A stretch of 64,000 nucleotides of DNA from Vicia villosa (GCF_029867415.1 NC_081185.1:125649174-125713173); one strand, 5' to 3'. Shown: positions 1 to 11,522, counted from the first letter of the stretch. Program-made: numbers and translations. The notes: generated by a model from the letters alone, not told the origin.

Positions 1-593
1 TTCTTGTATCTTGTATCTAAGTATACGTAACTAACTATAAGATCAATTGCATGTTTTTTTCTGTCTAAATTCCTCTTTCTGTTCAAAATTATTAAATCAA
101 TAAAAGAATATATGAATAAATAATAATTATATTAATTAATTTTTTTTTCTATATCACATTGTCTCATAAGTGTCATATGTTTATTGGCCTAATTGATCAA
201 CTATTTCCTCCAACATACACATTCTCTCTTTTAGTTAAAATTTCAAATTTGTCTCACATTTATTTTCTCACACTTTCTTACTTTCATTTTAATTTTTTTC
301 TCTATTTATTTATTATCGCTAAATATACTAATAATCAATTTTTATTTATCTCTCAGGTCACTGTTAACACGATATCTATTTTATTTTAATTAATTATTGT
401 TTTAATTTGAGAGACAAAATTCTTATTTTACATATTAATTTTTTTCTTTCTCCATCCCACAATTTTTTTCCTTCTTTTTATATGAGTATTGTTCATTTTA
501 TAATTGAATAAATTATTTCAAATTTTGTATTTTTTTTGTGAAAATAAAGCATTAATATTTTTTTACCAAAAACCATTCACTATATTCCGATGT
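1..593. other. AT-rich DNA without a recognised gene
   Basis: This stretch is very AT-rich with long T runs. Short open frames here, such as 159-389, are low-complexity Leu/Phe/Ile-rich translations with no recognisable motif. The part from about 340 to 470 resembles 1225-1350 (see the repeat entry). I see no gene. Confidence 0.6.
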
Positions 594-1350
594 CTATGGA
601 TCTAGGACACCAAGATAATCTAAGTTAGTATACTTTTGAACATGTATACATAACTTCCTATTCAAATTACATCTCATTTTAACAGTATGAATGATTAAAT
701 CCATTATTTTTTCATCTATTTTCTTGTTAGAGAAGATTGCTTCATTTCTCCCCCTCCATATCTTATACACAGTTTCAGCCAATGCAATCTTGAGCACTTA
801 TCTTTTCAAACCTTTCCTTTTTGTTTCCTTAGTGATCCATTCCACTTCTGTAGCCAAGTTTGAGGTTTTCGGTTCACCTCCATCCACCTAAGAACTTGCT
901 GCCAAAGATTGCTTGTTTGTACTCTCACATTCAAACAAAAGATGTTCAAAGAGTTCTGTCTCGTCGCAAAGACAGCATGTCATGTCCACTCGTACATCGA
1001 ATTTGGCCACTTTATCCTTTGTGGGCATTTTACAAAGGCTCATCCATAACATAAACAAAACACGCGGTCTAGCATTATTCTTTAGCAGAATTTTTGCCTA
1101 ATCTACATGCGAAAACTCTCCACCCAAAGCTTTATACATCCACCCCGTGTGGTATTTACCGTTATCCTTCTTCTCTTTCCAAATTTTGTATTTGTATCTA
1201 AATATATTTTATATCATATCAATTTTTTTTCACAGGTCATTATAAATACAATATCTTTTTTATTTTAGTCAATAATTACCTTTCTTTAAGAGAAAAAATT
1301 TATTTTCAAAAATTAACATTTATTTTTTTTCTCTATATCATGAATTTTTT
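340..1350 (+). repeat. Diverged direct repeat flanking a LINE scrap (340-470 and 1225-1350)
   Basis: Two blocks of about 130 bp share the same order of landmarks: an 'aggtca' start, a 'atatct..ttttattttag/aatt' run, an 'aattatt' segment, a 'gagacaaaat/gagaaaaaat' segment and a terminal T-rich tract. They lie either side of the minus-strand LINE fragment. They are diverged and AT-rich, so part of the similarity could be compositional. They may be the two halves of one older repeat that the LINE fragment entered. Confidence 0.35.
594..1150 (-). pseudogene. LINE reverse-transcriptase C-terminal fragment (zf-RVT region)
   Basis: Read on the minus strand, this is the tail of a plant non-LTR retrotransposon ORF2. 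It begins with a 'LWMSLCKMPTKDKVAKF' segment, followed by a Cys-x2-Cys...His...Cys zinc-binding block (CCLC, EHLLFEC) typical of the zf-RVT domain, and ends with 'LKIALAETVYKIWRGRNEAIF'. The frame changes at least twice between about 800 and 930, so the copy is dead. No reverse transcriptase core is visible upstream. The family assignment is by motif recognition. It is not continuous with the plus-strand LINE that starts near 2150. Confidence 0.75.
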
Positions 1351-2149
1351 TTATAGTTATTTATATAATTGAATTTATATGATTATTATTTATTTATCAG
1401 TAAATCAATCCATTTTAAATTTACATGTGTCTACAATATAAAAAAAATTTCTGTGCGAGAGCACAGTTATCTTAGTAATTATATTATGTATATAGAAAAA
1501 TGTGTCTGTTGTTTAGTTAAATTATTATAGTCGTTGGAGTCATTCCTAATATTTGATTTGCTCCGACAACAAATTTTATTTCAATATTCAGGAAAGACAG
1601 TGGGGCATCTCACATTGTGAATCCGAAAAGCATAGAAAATGTAATTTAATTAGAAAACTTAAAATAAGTATCATAAATTTACAGAAATTAAAATCTAAGA
1701 ATAGTATATTGACAAATAAATACACTAATATGTATATGTTTCGTGTAAAATTTTTTGTTTTGTTTTTCTACCTATAGAAGAAAGTGATAGATTATCTATT
1801 ATTATTTTCTAATAACAAAGTTTTACTCAGTTGTCAACAGGATGGAATATTAAAACGTCAGCATGAATGAAGGTATATAAATTGAAGCTTAAGATAAGTT
1901 CGAATAATTTCAGTATAATACTAAAAAGATATTTATAATTGTTATTTATGAAGGTCCATTGACATGTGATGACAATTTAATATTAAAAAATTTCTTATAA
2001 TAATCAACCTGTCTCCTCATGAATCTCGTGTGACATAAAGTACTAATAAATAAATCCAACTTCTTTTTTTTTTTTCTTTCTAGAAGTAATAATGAATGCA
2101 TTCAGCCATCAACCTAATTCTAGACAAATGATTTTAATTCATCTTATCA
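1151..2149. other. AT-rich DNA without a recognised gene
   Basis: This is AT-rich sequence with scattered short open frames (for example 1553-1777) that show no family motif and no flanking splice or promoter context. I see no gene or clear transposon end. Confidence 0.55.
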
Positions 2150-2589
2150 ACAAAATATTTGGGTAAATTTTTCGGTCTGTCACGAGAATATTGGAAATTC
2201 AGAATTTTATTAGCAATAGCAAGTAGTGTGGATAGTGTGATTTGATTGATGCGGCTTCCTCTAAATTTGGGGTTGACCGAATTTTTGGCCAATATATTTG
2301 AGTCCTTTCTGAATCAATGTTCTTGTTGAAAGAGAGGGCTTTGCCTTCTTTCGGATATTGAATATGAAAATCTTTCAGATTTTTGTGCTCATTGTAGAAA
2401 AACTGAGCATAACATTAGTTCCTACAAGATGTTGAATAACAAGACTACTCACAACACTCCAAAACAACAAACAATCAACCACATCCACAAGCCCTACATT
2501 GTAGTTCCGAAAGATACTGAGGTTCAGCCAAACTCAAACAAAGAGTTTCTATCCACTACGCCAAAAATGAAAATAGACAACACACAATA

Positions 2590-2870
2590 GACATCGCTTC
2601 TTTCTGAAAGCGCTGCTATAAGCTGGAATAAAAAAAACACGGAAATCATTAAAATATTTATCAGGAAAAGCACTGTCTAAAGTAACTTTAGAAAGCACTT
2701 TTATAAAGCGCTGCTAAAGGCAGGAGTTAGAAAGCGCTTTACAAAAGCGCTGCCTTAGATTCACCTTAGAAAGCGCTTTACAAAAGCGCTGCCACAGGCC
2801 CAACTAAAAAGTGCTGCCATAGACATAAAGCGCTACTAAATCCACACTTTAGAAAGTGCTGCCTTAAGTG
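2590..2870. repeat. Left subterminal AGCGCT repeat cluster of the CACTA element
   Basis: About ten copies of a motif built on AAAGCGCTG or its complement occur here, in both orientations, spaced 20-40 bp apart, several written as 'agaaagcgctttacaaaagcgctgcc'-like pairs. In CACTA elements such subterminal repeats bind the TNPA-type protein. That role is inferred from the family. Confidence 0.75.
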
Positions 2871-2952
2871 AATTAAAATTGAAATTAAAAAAATATATTA
2901 TACTTGTGCCTCCTCACTTTCTTTTCTCCACTGTTTTCGTCTTCCATCTTTC

Positions 2953-3190
2953 TTCACGAAAATCTCACGAGTTTCATGCTGATAAACTGAAAATTTCTTC
3001 ACGAAAATCTCACAAGTTTCATGCTGATAAACTGAAAATTTCTTCACGAAATTGAGAACCCTAACCCACGAAAATCCTTCATAGCTACACTCTTATATCC
3101 AACGCCATTGTTTCTTGCCACGAAAATCTCTTATGTCTATCTGTTAAGAACTCTAACCCACGAAAATCCTTCATAGCTATACTCTGATTT
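2953..3190 (+). repeat. Short tandem and direct duplications inside the CACTA element
   Basis: A unit of about 45 bp starting 'tcttcacgaaaatctcac' and ending 'gataaactgaaaattt' occurs twice in tandem (about 2951-3042). A second unit of about 38 bp, 'aaccctaacccacgaaaat' plus 'ccttcatagcta', occurs at about 3056 and 3150. The style is that of a captured 5' transcript region, but no coding match was recognised. The following 300 bp contain several intron-like GT...AG boundaries without an identifiable product. Confidence 0.55.
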
Positions 3191-5059
3191 TTCCGATTCC
3201 ATAGCCGTCGTCGTTCTCAGGTAAAGAATTTCTACCACGGCATTTATAATCGTTCTGAATCATTATTTGCATCTTTAATTGTTCTGATTGATGTTCATCT
3301 TGGATGCTTGCTTTTGAACTCAGTTCTTTTGGTTGCTTTTGACGTGTGTGTTGCTTCAAAGGATCTTACTCCTCTTCATATTACCAGGTAAAGTGATAAC
3401 ATATTCTCACTATTTCTAGGGTTTATGTTGTTATTTGTGAAGCTCTGATCTTTATTTCTAGGATTTCTGTGGCTTTTTAAATACATGTCCATTGGAATTT
3501 TGAATCTGGGGTAGTTATTTGTGATCATGCGTTTCAGTTGTTTAGGGATTGTTGTTCTACTACTTGTTTGAGGAATCAGAGTGTGGAAGCGCTTTCTACT
3601 GCTCCTCTTGTTCAGGCCATTTGAGAAGCTCAAGAACCTAGAACCCTTCAGGTCTATTTTTTTAATTCAATTATTGGTTGTTAGTACTTTGTTAGAAGTT
3701 AGAATGATTTTGATTTATAGAAGATTATAAATGCATGATTAGAATTCCATTAATTCAAATGCAGAGTATACTTATTGATTTTGTCATACTAGTATGTGAA
3801 TTTTGTTAGAAGAATGTGCTGCAAACTTTTAAAACTTGAAGTAAACAAACCTAAAGATGATGAAGATTATAGATTGAAATGAACTTAGATATAAATAGAA
3901 AATATTGTGTTGACATTGATACTTGAGTAGAGAACAACTGATCAAGAGTTGTGAGTTGAAATTGTAACTTTAATGTCATGTTTGAATATACAGAGCTGAT
4001 ATAAACATTTCAATGTTAATGATTTTTATAACTTCAGTATGCGATGATTTTGTTTGTTTGGGAAGATATCTATTATCTAGGTTGTAATTATAGACCTAAA
4101 TGATGAACTCGCCTTCTTCTCTGTCTATAGTTGCATTACACGCAACTTTGACTTGTTCCCAAACCTTTCAAAATCATCTTTTAATGTTTTATCTTAGTAG
4201 TATCACACTACTATCTTAATCTAATGCAAACTTCAAATATAAGATATCATTATGTCTCTGAAGGGGACACTGCTACCAACACCACAGTACAAACGATATA
4301 TTTGATGTTTGATGGCAGTATAGTTAAGTCTTAACATTTACCTTTTCAAATTAAAGTTCATCAAAATTAGCATCTTCCTAGGACACTGCCAATGAATTGG
4401 TGGCACCAACAATTCAAAAAATGAAAACCTGTTTTCCCATTCACATGTTATGAAATTAATAAGGGCCACTTTGAAATTCAACAAAAAAAAGTTTGATTCT
4501 AACTTATTATTTTGAGTTTAGAGTTGAAGCTAGCTCCTGGTGTAGAGTTCTTTGTTATGTTGTGTAAGTATGATTATTTAAGGGAGACCTTTTTACTAAG
4601 TTGGAGTTGGTGTTGTCTTAAGTCAGAGGGAATTTTGTTGCAGCAATGTTGTAGGCCTTGCTTTTGTTGGGTTTTTTTAGATGTTTGTGTTTTGTAATGG
4701 TGGTACTTTTAACATTGCTACTGCAGTTTTCTATTTGGCCCGAGTCATTCTTTTCTCCATAGATGCTTAGGCTTTCTTCTATAATTCCTTTGCTGTATTT
4801 TCTCAGCTTTGATCATCAATTGCATTAGAATTCGTCTGACAGGATTCCTATTTGGTACTGTTACACTACAAATTAGTGAAATTCGAGCATTTGTGCCTTC
4901 AAGCATCTTTGTTGTTGCTTAATCATTACAACTAGATACTAAACTAAATTAATAAACTAAACTATTGGATAAACGCGACATTCAAAGTTGAAAAAGTGAA
5001 ATAAACAAAATGTAAAATTTTAGCCTATAATGGTAAGCATGCAAGGAAGATAAGAATAC

Positions 5060-5216
5060 CTTTCCACTTTCTGCCAGGATCAAAGGCAAGGGCATTGAGT
5101 ACCATGGCGAGACTGGCGAGGCCACAATAGGCGGGTTCCGATTGTGTTTGAAAATAAGATATCAACCTATAAAATCCTTCCATAGTTCCATTTTGAATGC
5201 TTTCAACAAAAATTTG
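5060..5216 (-). pseudogene. PCS: Captured exon of phytochelatin synthase
   Basis: On the minus strand this 157-bp segment encodes a continuous piece of phytochelatin synthase, the enzyme that makes metal-binding phytochelatins from glutathione. Visible blocks are '[19 protein letters not shown]', '[18 protein letters not shown]' and 'DPGRKWKG'. The Cys of PAYCGLASL corresponds to the catalytic nucleophile of the family (Cys56 in Arabidopsis PCS1). The exon ends at an intact GT donor (GGAAAG|GTATTC), where the host gene has an intron, but the acceptor side lacks a proper AG. No other PCS exon was found, so this is a gene fragment carried by the CACTA element, not a working gene. It could be expressed only as part of an antisense or chimeric transcript. 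Confidence 0.85.
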
Positions 5217-5560
5217 ATGTGACAATAAAACAAACACGTGAGAGTGAATAGATATCATAATGTTTGATAAAATATGGTGGCATGAACTATAATCAAGTAT
5301 AAGGTAGGTTTGACATAGACTGTGTGTTGAGCAGCTCTTTATGTTCCAATAAGACTTCCTTCTTCATGCCATAATCCATTGCTGCAATTCTTGATGACAT
5401 GCTTCTAGTGTTAAGGCAATGATTTTCATGCTTAACTCAGTTGATTCTCATGTTTCTTTTTCATGATGATAGCCAACAAAATATTAGCTTTAGATATTAT
5501 TAAGAAACAAGTAATTCACATTTCAACCAAGAAAAGAAAGAGATGTTAATCATACATAAA
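5217..5560. other. Interior of CACTA between the PCS exon and the Ulp1 frame
   Basis: This is non-coding interior of the CACTA element. On the minus strand a short frame (about 5300-5420) reads '[20 protein letters not shown]', which looks protein-like but was not assigned to any family. It could be a further captured exon. Confidence 0.35.
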
Positions 5561-5565
5561 CCAGA

Positions 5566-6471
5566 TTGGAGCAAAAATTCGCTTTCTTAGCTCCCTTCAA
5601 TATCAACTTAGGGTTAATCATACATAAACCTGATGAAGTCATGGCGTATGTACTCAAGCGCTTTATGACTGACATAGATTCAGAAAAGTTGTTTTTTTTA
5701 CCGCTTAATACCGGTAACGGGTTAGATTTTTATTCTAAATTCATCTATTATAATTTTTCATATTTTGAAATTGTGTAGAAAGTTTTCATCTCACATTTGT
5801 TTAATCTTACAGTGGACATTGGTTGTTGGTCGCGATTAATCCTATCAGAGAAGTTGTATATTATCTAGATTTTTTACACAATGGTCCAAGTACATACGAA
5901 GCTATGAAGAAGATGGGTGACATGTAAGTGAGATTGTTCTAAATATTTGTGTGTATATTTATTTGTTTATTTATGTGAATTGTTCTAAATATGCGTTTAG
6001 TGCCATACAAGTTTTCCGAGCACAAAAAGGTAATCAAGTACCAAAGAGTAAACCCAACAACATTACATGGAATATAGTGGAGGTATATTAATTAATTATC
6101 ACAATTTTGATTATATTAATAGTGATGATACTTGATAAAACTTAGGTCTTATCCATATTTTCTTTTCATGTGTAGTGTCCTGGGCAGTGTAATGAGGTAG
6201 ATTGCGGTTTTTACATGTTGAGGTTTATGAAAGAAATTCTTCTTATGGATCGAATAGAGATTCCATTCAAGGTATGGATTTCTAACTTAGGAGTTATTTT
6301 AATATTTAAAATATATTTCTCATATAATTAAATAGTTTTAACTTAAACATACTATGTTATATTATTATGTAGTACTTTGATGAATTCAAGCATGCTTATT
6401 ACTCAAGTTCTCAGTTGGATGAACTTAAGGAGGATTGGTGTAAATTCATGATTGAGTTGAAAGTTATATAA
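5566..6471 (+). CDS. Ulp1-like (C48) cysteine protease, C-terminal exons carried by CACTA
   Basis: Five exons can be read: 5566-5714, 5813-5923, 6001-6082, 6176-6271 and 6373-6471, with stop TAA at 6469-6471. Joined, they encode the C-terminal catalytic domain of a SUMO-protease-like C48 peptidase often carried by plant CACTA and Mutator elements. The His is in 'GHWLLVAINPIREVVYYLD', the Asp is in YYLD, and the Gln and Cys are in 'CPGQCNEVDCGFYMLRFMKE'. A family-typical tail, 'YFDEFKHAYYSSSQLDELKE', follows. Exons two to five join in frame at GT/AG sites. The first donor is doubtful: the only GT there would put the next exon out of frame, so the first exon may be broken or wrongly placed. The true start lies upstream and was not identified. 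The family deconjugates SUMO-like proteins; activity here is untested. Confidence 0.7.
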
Positions 6472-6899
6472 GGTATATTGTAATCTTACTTTAATTGATG
6501 AGAATTTTGAGTATATTCAAGTGTTGCAATTTTGTTGTTGTTTGTCATGTGGTAAATTATATTTTGTTTGTATCATGATATGAATTACGATATTTTGGTG
6601 TTGTTTCAGGTTATATGTGCAGATGTAGAAGATAGAGATGAATAGATTTTGTAATGGTATATAATAGTGCAAACAAAATGTGGCATAACTTTTGGTGTTG
6701 TTTTTTTGTAAAAGTATATATATGTACAAGAGTGCAAGAGTGCAAACAAAATGTGGTATATTTTGGTATTGTTTTTAATTGGATTGAAGTTCCAATTTGT
6801 GAAAATTTGGTGAAATTTGTAATGGTATATACAGGTGCAAAATGTGGTTAAAACCTGGTGCAAATATGGTTAAATCCGTGCATATAAAATTGTATATTT

Positions 6900-7390
6900 C
6901 AAAAAGCGCTTTTTTTTGAAAAATATTATATAAAAAATTTCGTGGACATTAGATAGCGCTTTGAAAAAACGCTGCCTTAATGGGGCTCTAGACAGCGCTT
7001 TTACAGTAAAAGCGTTGCGTAAAGAGGCATTTTTTAATTTTTGTTTCAGAAAAGCGCTGGCTAAATGGGACCTTTATTAGCGCTTTTAAAAAAAATGCTG
7101 GCTAAAGGGGGCCTTTAGCAGCGCTTTCATAGTAAAAACGCTGGCTAAAAGGGGGCCTTTAGCAGCGCTTTCAAAGTAAAAGCGCTGGCTAAAGGGGGCC
7201 TTTAGCAGCGCTTTTAAAAAAAAGCGTTGGCTAAAGGGGGCCTTTAACAGTGCTTTCAAAATAAAAGGGGTGCCTGAAGAGGTATTTACCAGCGCTTTTA
7301 CCTTTAAAAAAAGCGCTGTCTTTACCTAAAGCAGCGCTGGAATAGACAGCGCTGTCTAAAGCAAAAAAAGCGCTGTCTGAAGTCTTCTTT
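6900..7390. repeat. Right subterminal AGCGCT repeat cluster of the CACTA element
   Basis: More than fifteen AGCGCT-centred motifs, many in the form 'gctggctaaagggggcctt' plus 'tagcagcgctttcaaa', fill this end. They mirror the left cluster but are more homogenised into a local tandem array of about 40-bp units between 7080 and 7260. This asymmetry suggests recent local amplification at the right end. Confidence 0.75.
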
Positions 7391-8515
7391 GGCATAGTGA
7401 TTGTAGAATCCCTTTATGGAGGTGGTTATGAATCTGATTCTAATCAATCATCAAGTGGCGATTATACAAGAACCCCATAATGGGAGAAGCTCAAGATATG
7501 GTAGATAATGGGATCAATGAAAAGACTTGGATAGAGATTTTTTGAAAAAAAAGCTTGGGAAGCTTTAGCTCAGAAGTTCTTCTAAATCCAACCAAAAGTA
7601 TGAAATTAGGTCCAAAGCAGGCCTTAAGACTCTTTCCTCATGAAGAGCTTGTTCTGGAATATCATAGGAGTGACTAATGCTCCATCTTGATTAGCACTCA
7701 AGAGACTTATTACCCTTCATAAACCTGATTTCATTTTCATAGCTAAACCCAAAACGAGCTATAATAACTTTCCTGTGAATTGGTATTCTAAACCTCAATA
7801 TTCTTTATGATGTTTTTGCAAGGTTGATATTAACCTTTCTATAATTAAATATACAAATCAACTGGTGGTGTTTTCTTATATTATGGATAATACTCTTTTG
7901 GCTTCCCTAGCGGTCTATGCTTCCACAAATCAATCCAAAAGAAAAGAGTCGTGGAATGATCTTCACAATCTGTTGGTCATTCATCGTTTCCCTTAGCTCT
8001 TTGTAGGTGATTTCAATGCGATTATGGGGGCACATGAACACAGAGGCAGTAAATCTCTAGCTAAATGCCTTATGAAAGACTTTCAAGCTTGGTCTGATGC
8101 TAATAACCTTATTTATATTCTAACGAAAGAAGCTTTATTCACTTGGTCCAACAAGCGTTCCTTTCCTAAATGCATCGAGAGAAGGCTTGATAGATGTACT
8201 GGGAACCATCTTTGGCTTGACTCTCGTGCACTGATTTCAGTTTCTACTCTCACCAAACTCTGTTTCGATCATTTCCATAATCTGTTGGAGTTTAAAACCA
8301 ACATTCCAAAAGTGGGTGCTCAATTCAAACTTCTTAAAACTTTGGCTTTGCATAAAGATTGTTGAACTTAGATTGAAGCCTGTTGGAAGGAGGAGGTTTT
8401 CGGTTGCCCTATGTTTGTGATAACCAAGAAGCTTCAAAATCTTAAAATTAAGTTAAGAGCTTGGAATATTTGCACTTTCTATAATATCACAGAGAATGTC
8501 AAAACAACCAATGTT

Positions 8516-9006
8516 AGAGGATAGACTACAATCTAGAAGGGGTGAATAGATCGTAAATGAATTTTTCTTATAAAAATCCTGTTTTAAAAAATGTTTAACT
8601 ATGGCGTGCGAAAACAATCCCGGATCGACAATGGTCTATCCCGAACTGCTATCGAAAAGACCGGATACGCCTAAACCGATAAAACGAATACGTAAGATGA
8701 GAGAAACAATCAATATATTTTCAGCAACTATGTTTGAGTATAAATCATACTATAGTAATTAATTTCCAATGAAATATCAAACAAAAATATACTTAGGCAA
8801 TTTTTCAAACACTAGGTGTGCAACCTATTCAAATCAATTTTTTCTTCGATTTTGTTGATATGAGAAACCAATTACAATCACATAGATTGCAATCAGTTCA
8901 ACGAAAACAATTTTAAGTATTAGACGGAAAATTATATCTATGTATCGATTGCACAATCAACATTTTCACAATTTGTAAGTAAACATAAAAGAGAGAGAGA
9001 GAGAGA

Positions 9007-9039
<33 letters not shown>

Positions 9040-9180
9040 TGAAAGACACAAGGATTTGTTTAGGCCGTTCCCCAGTCGACCTCGCTATGGGTACGTCTGC
9101 CCCCAATTCCAAATGAATTGCAATAATGAAAATTAACCTTCGCAAATGTAGTTTATAAGATAAAAAGTAGCAATCCAACC
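8516..9180. other. Unassigned repeat-like sequence after the LINE remnant
   Basis: The LINE homology stops near 8515. The next segment has a start resembling known dispersed plant repeats ('ctagaaggggtgaatagat'), a GA microsatellite, then a moderately GC-rich block around 9060-9110. No terminal repeats or coding frame could be defined. Confidence 0.4.
8990..9039. repeat. GA/GATA microsatellite
   Basis: This is a run of GA dinucleotides interrupted by three GATA units, about 50 bp. It is a simple sequence repeat. Confidence 0.95.
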
Positions 9181-11180
9181 CTCCAAACTCTATGGTTGAT
9201 GTTGATCCTATCTTCTTTTCTTCCCTTAATTTTGAGCTCGATCGAGTAATCTGATACTTCCAATTTGACTTATGGATATCTCATGATTCTAAGTTTAGAT
9301 TGAAAAGCCTATTTTCCAAGCACTAGAAGAGTTGCATATGATTCCTCCATAACATGCGCGAGTAGGGGTCTCGAGACAACATCCATTAATATTAATGATG
9401 ATGTAAAATAGGTTGAGGGAGCTTCATTAGAAGAGTATCTCATTTGTGAGCCAATGACGGATATTGTCAAAGTAAGACAAGATGAAGAATACCAAGAAAA
9501 TGCGGTATAATGTGATGTTTTCTAAGAAGATCCAAGTATAATTTCTATTTTTCAAGACCTATCAAATTTCTCGAGTAAAACAATTGTAGCAAGTGTCTAA
9601 AAGGTCATTTTAAGTCAATTGTTGCCTTCCTAAATTGGGTAAAAAATAGATTAGAAAATCAAGTTTTACCATATATTTTGGATTCAATACAATCTCAAGA
9701 ACAATGAAGTAAAGAAATTAACATAAAGCTTACCAATTTCTTGGAATATGTCCCAGACAGTTTTCCAAGTAGAGGAGTGTTGGCATCCTTCCTCTTCGAA
9801 TTTCAAGGTTACCACTGATTTTGGGATGAGTAAATCTTGTGAGGATCCACCAAGTTTATACTTGTGTTACTATTAACATTCTAGATGAAAGGCTAGTCAT
9901 TTGGTCAATGGTATTATAGATGCTCTAAGGGAGTGATATGTTTTTCATATAGTAAGATGTGATCAAATTAAGAACAAATTAAGCAAGATTCAATCTTCTT
10001 GATTTTTTTAGAATCTCATTTTTTCATAAGGTGAAACGAGTTTGCATATTCTAAACGAAGAAGTTAAAATCACTTCTCTTAATTATATCTTTAAGGATTA
10101 TAATACTCGATACTTGAGAATTTTTTTTATTTAGATATGAGGCACGACTAAAATGGTCAAAAGGTTAGCAATATACCTGATTTGAGATTTTTTTAGCCTT
10201 GACAAACATGAATAATTCATCATAAAATAGAAAATAGAATAAGTTGGATCTGTTTGTTCTAAGAGCCGCTACAAATATATAATATGAAAATAAAGAGCAC
10301 ATCCTTTATTTAGGCTAGACTCAATTAAAACAAAAAATATAACCTAAAAATGTGTTAAAAATAACAATGTAAATAATCTATAAAACTGATCATCACATAC
10401 TTGATACACATTCCTAACACCGTCTAATCAAGAATTTTGTAAAAATTCATTTAAATGATCTAAAATAAAAATCTTTTGCATATACTTTTAACTTATGAAG
10501 TTATTCAATAAAAATAATTTTCTACTATGATTTATAGGCAAACCAAGACTTTATCTTATCTTACTAAGTATTTTCATTTGTCTTGTTAGCAATATGGTTG
10601 TAAATAATTTCTTCTAAATTTGAATAAAACCAAAAATCTGGTGATGCCAAATTCTCATTTTTCTATAAAAGTGAAATCTGACTTTTGATTCCAAAGTAGG
10701 TAAATGAAATTTCTTCACAAATAGAAAACCTTTCATCTTACCATTCCAACCTTTCATCTTACCATTCCACAAAACAATTTATACTTATATTTTCCTTCAT
10801 AGTTCAAACCAGTCAAATAGTCCTTTAATCAAATAGAAATAGTAAAGGACTATTTCCTTCACTCTTTCTCTCTCTAATATGAATGTTCTCTACACCAAAA
10901 AAAAAAACACTCTTATTTTAAACTAATATTACCCTCTTTACTTTTTTAATTCTAAAGAGTCCTAAGTGCCCTTAGCACTATGCTTCAAATAATTAATATT
11001 AAAACAAATCTGTCATGATTAAACATTGTGCTAATTTGATGTAAAGTATGCATATACCCCACTTTTTTATTAGTCTTTCTTAGACAGCTACATGTATAAT
11101 AAACAATTTAAAGAAAAACAAAACACAAGTTGAACATGTTGAACATGTCTATTAAATAATTGTTTGATGTTCATTTTTTT
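9181..11180. other. Intergenic AT-rich DNA, nothing recognised
   Basis: This is AT-rich sequence without a long open frame. A segment near 9400-9620 reads as a broken protein-like frame on the plus strand (EYLICEPMTD..., DPSIISIFQDLS) with several stops and was not assigned. A 20-bp direct repeat 'aacctttcatcttaccattcc' (first 20 bp given loosely) lies at about 10728-10770. The right part is the distal upstream region of the apyrase gene. Confidence 0.5.
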
Positions 11181-11522
11181 CTCCTGGCAAAACAGACCCG
11201 GCCCGGCGGGGAAAGCCCGTTTTATCCGTATTTTTTTTTCGGGGCGGATAAGGTTTTGGGTCCGCTCTCTTTAATGTGTCCGCCCCGCTCCACCATATTT
11301 TTTTTGGGCTTTTGCGGGCATGAACTTTTTCATATAATTTTACTATTTTTAGGCCTAAAAGTTCAATGTCTGCGGGCTTTCCCCGCTCCGCCCTTACTTT
11401 TTTGCGGGACGGGATAAAGTTTTAGATCCGCACTCTCAAATATGTCTGCTCCCCACCCCATTTTTTTTCGAGCTTTTGCAGGACATATCTAAACGGGGCG
11501 GGCATGCCTGTTTACCACCCCT
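11181..11522. mobile_element. GC-rich hAT-like non-autonomous repeat in the apyrase promoter
   Basis: This 340-bp block is sharply more GC-rich than its surroundings and is built from CCCGCCCCG/GCGGGC words. Its ends look like decayed hAT terminal repeats: left 'cctggcaaaacagacc', right complement 'ggggtggtaaacagg'. The interior contains two diverged copies of a unit that includes 'ttttgggtccgctctc' and 'tttgcgggcatgaac'. No clean 8-bp target duplication is visible, so boundaries are approximate. It ends about 78 bp before the apyrase ATG, so it lies inside the gene's promoter. Confidence 0.6.

Larger units (their letters stand above)
2554..7399. mobile_element. CACTA (En/Spm) transposon carrying host-gene pieces
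   Basis: The left end reads CACTACGCCAAA at 2554 and the right end, on the minus strand, reads CACTATGCCAAA, ending at 7399. These are matching CACTA terminal inverted repeats with one mismatch. Flanking trinucleotides are ATC on the left and ATT on the right, a 3-bp target duplication with one mismatch, as expected of an ageing CACTA insertion. Both ends carry dense AAAGCGCTG-type subterminal repeats. No TNP1/TNP2-type transposase was recognised inside the 4846 bp, so the element is probably non-autonomous. The interior holds an Ulp1-like protease frame (plus strand) and a phytochelatin synthase exon (minus strand). It inserted into a LINE remnant, whose two parts resume on either side. Confidence 0.87.
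2150..8515 (+). pseudogene. LINE remnant (ORF1 tail and ORF2 endonuclease) split by a CACTA insertion
   Basis: Two pieces of one plus-strand LINE lie either side of the CACTA element. The left piece (about 2150-2553) translates across stops and frameshifts to an ORF1 tail with the knuckle-like 'YENLSDFCAHCRKTEHNIS' (Cys-x2-Cys-x4-His, last Cys lost). The right piece resumes with ORF1 tail residues and then ORF2 from about 7640 (MKSLFWNI...). Its endonuclease domain includes 'GDFNAIMGAHEHRGS', 'LYILTKEALFTWSNKRS', 'ERRLDR' and the final 'DHF', all standard EEP-nuclease blocks of plant LINEs. In-frame stops occur (near 7688, 7807 and 7995) and the copy ends near 8515, before the reverse transcriptase. 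It is non-functional and older than the CACTA insertion. Confidence 0.8.

Noticed and set aside
3290..3390. A possible ankyrin-like captured exon (DLTPLHIT)
   Set aside because: The match is only eight residues and no second repeat is present.
5060..5216. A real phytochelatin synthase gene at this locus
   Set aside because: Only one exon is present, its acceptor is gone, and it lies inside transposon ends.
9400..9620. A broken protein-like frame
   Set aside because: There are several stops and no motif, so no family could be named.
11160..11417. An 85-codon frame upstream of apyrase
   Set aside because: It is a Gly/Pro/Phe-rich reading of the GC-rich hAT-like repeat, not an upstream gene.
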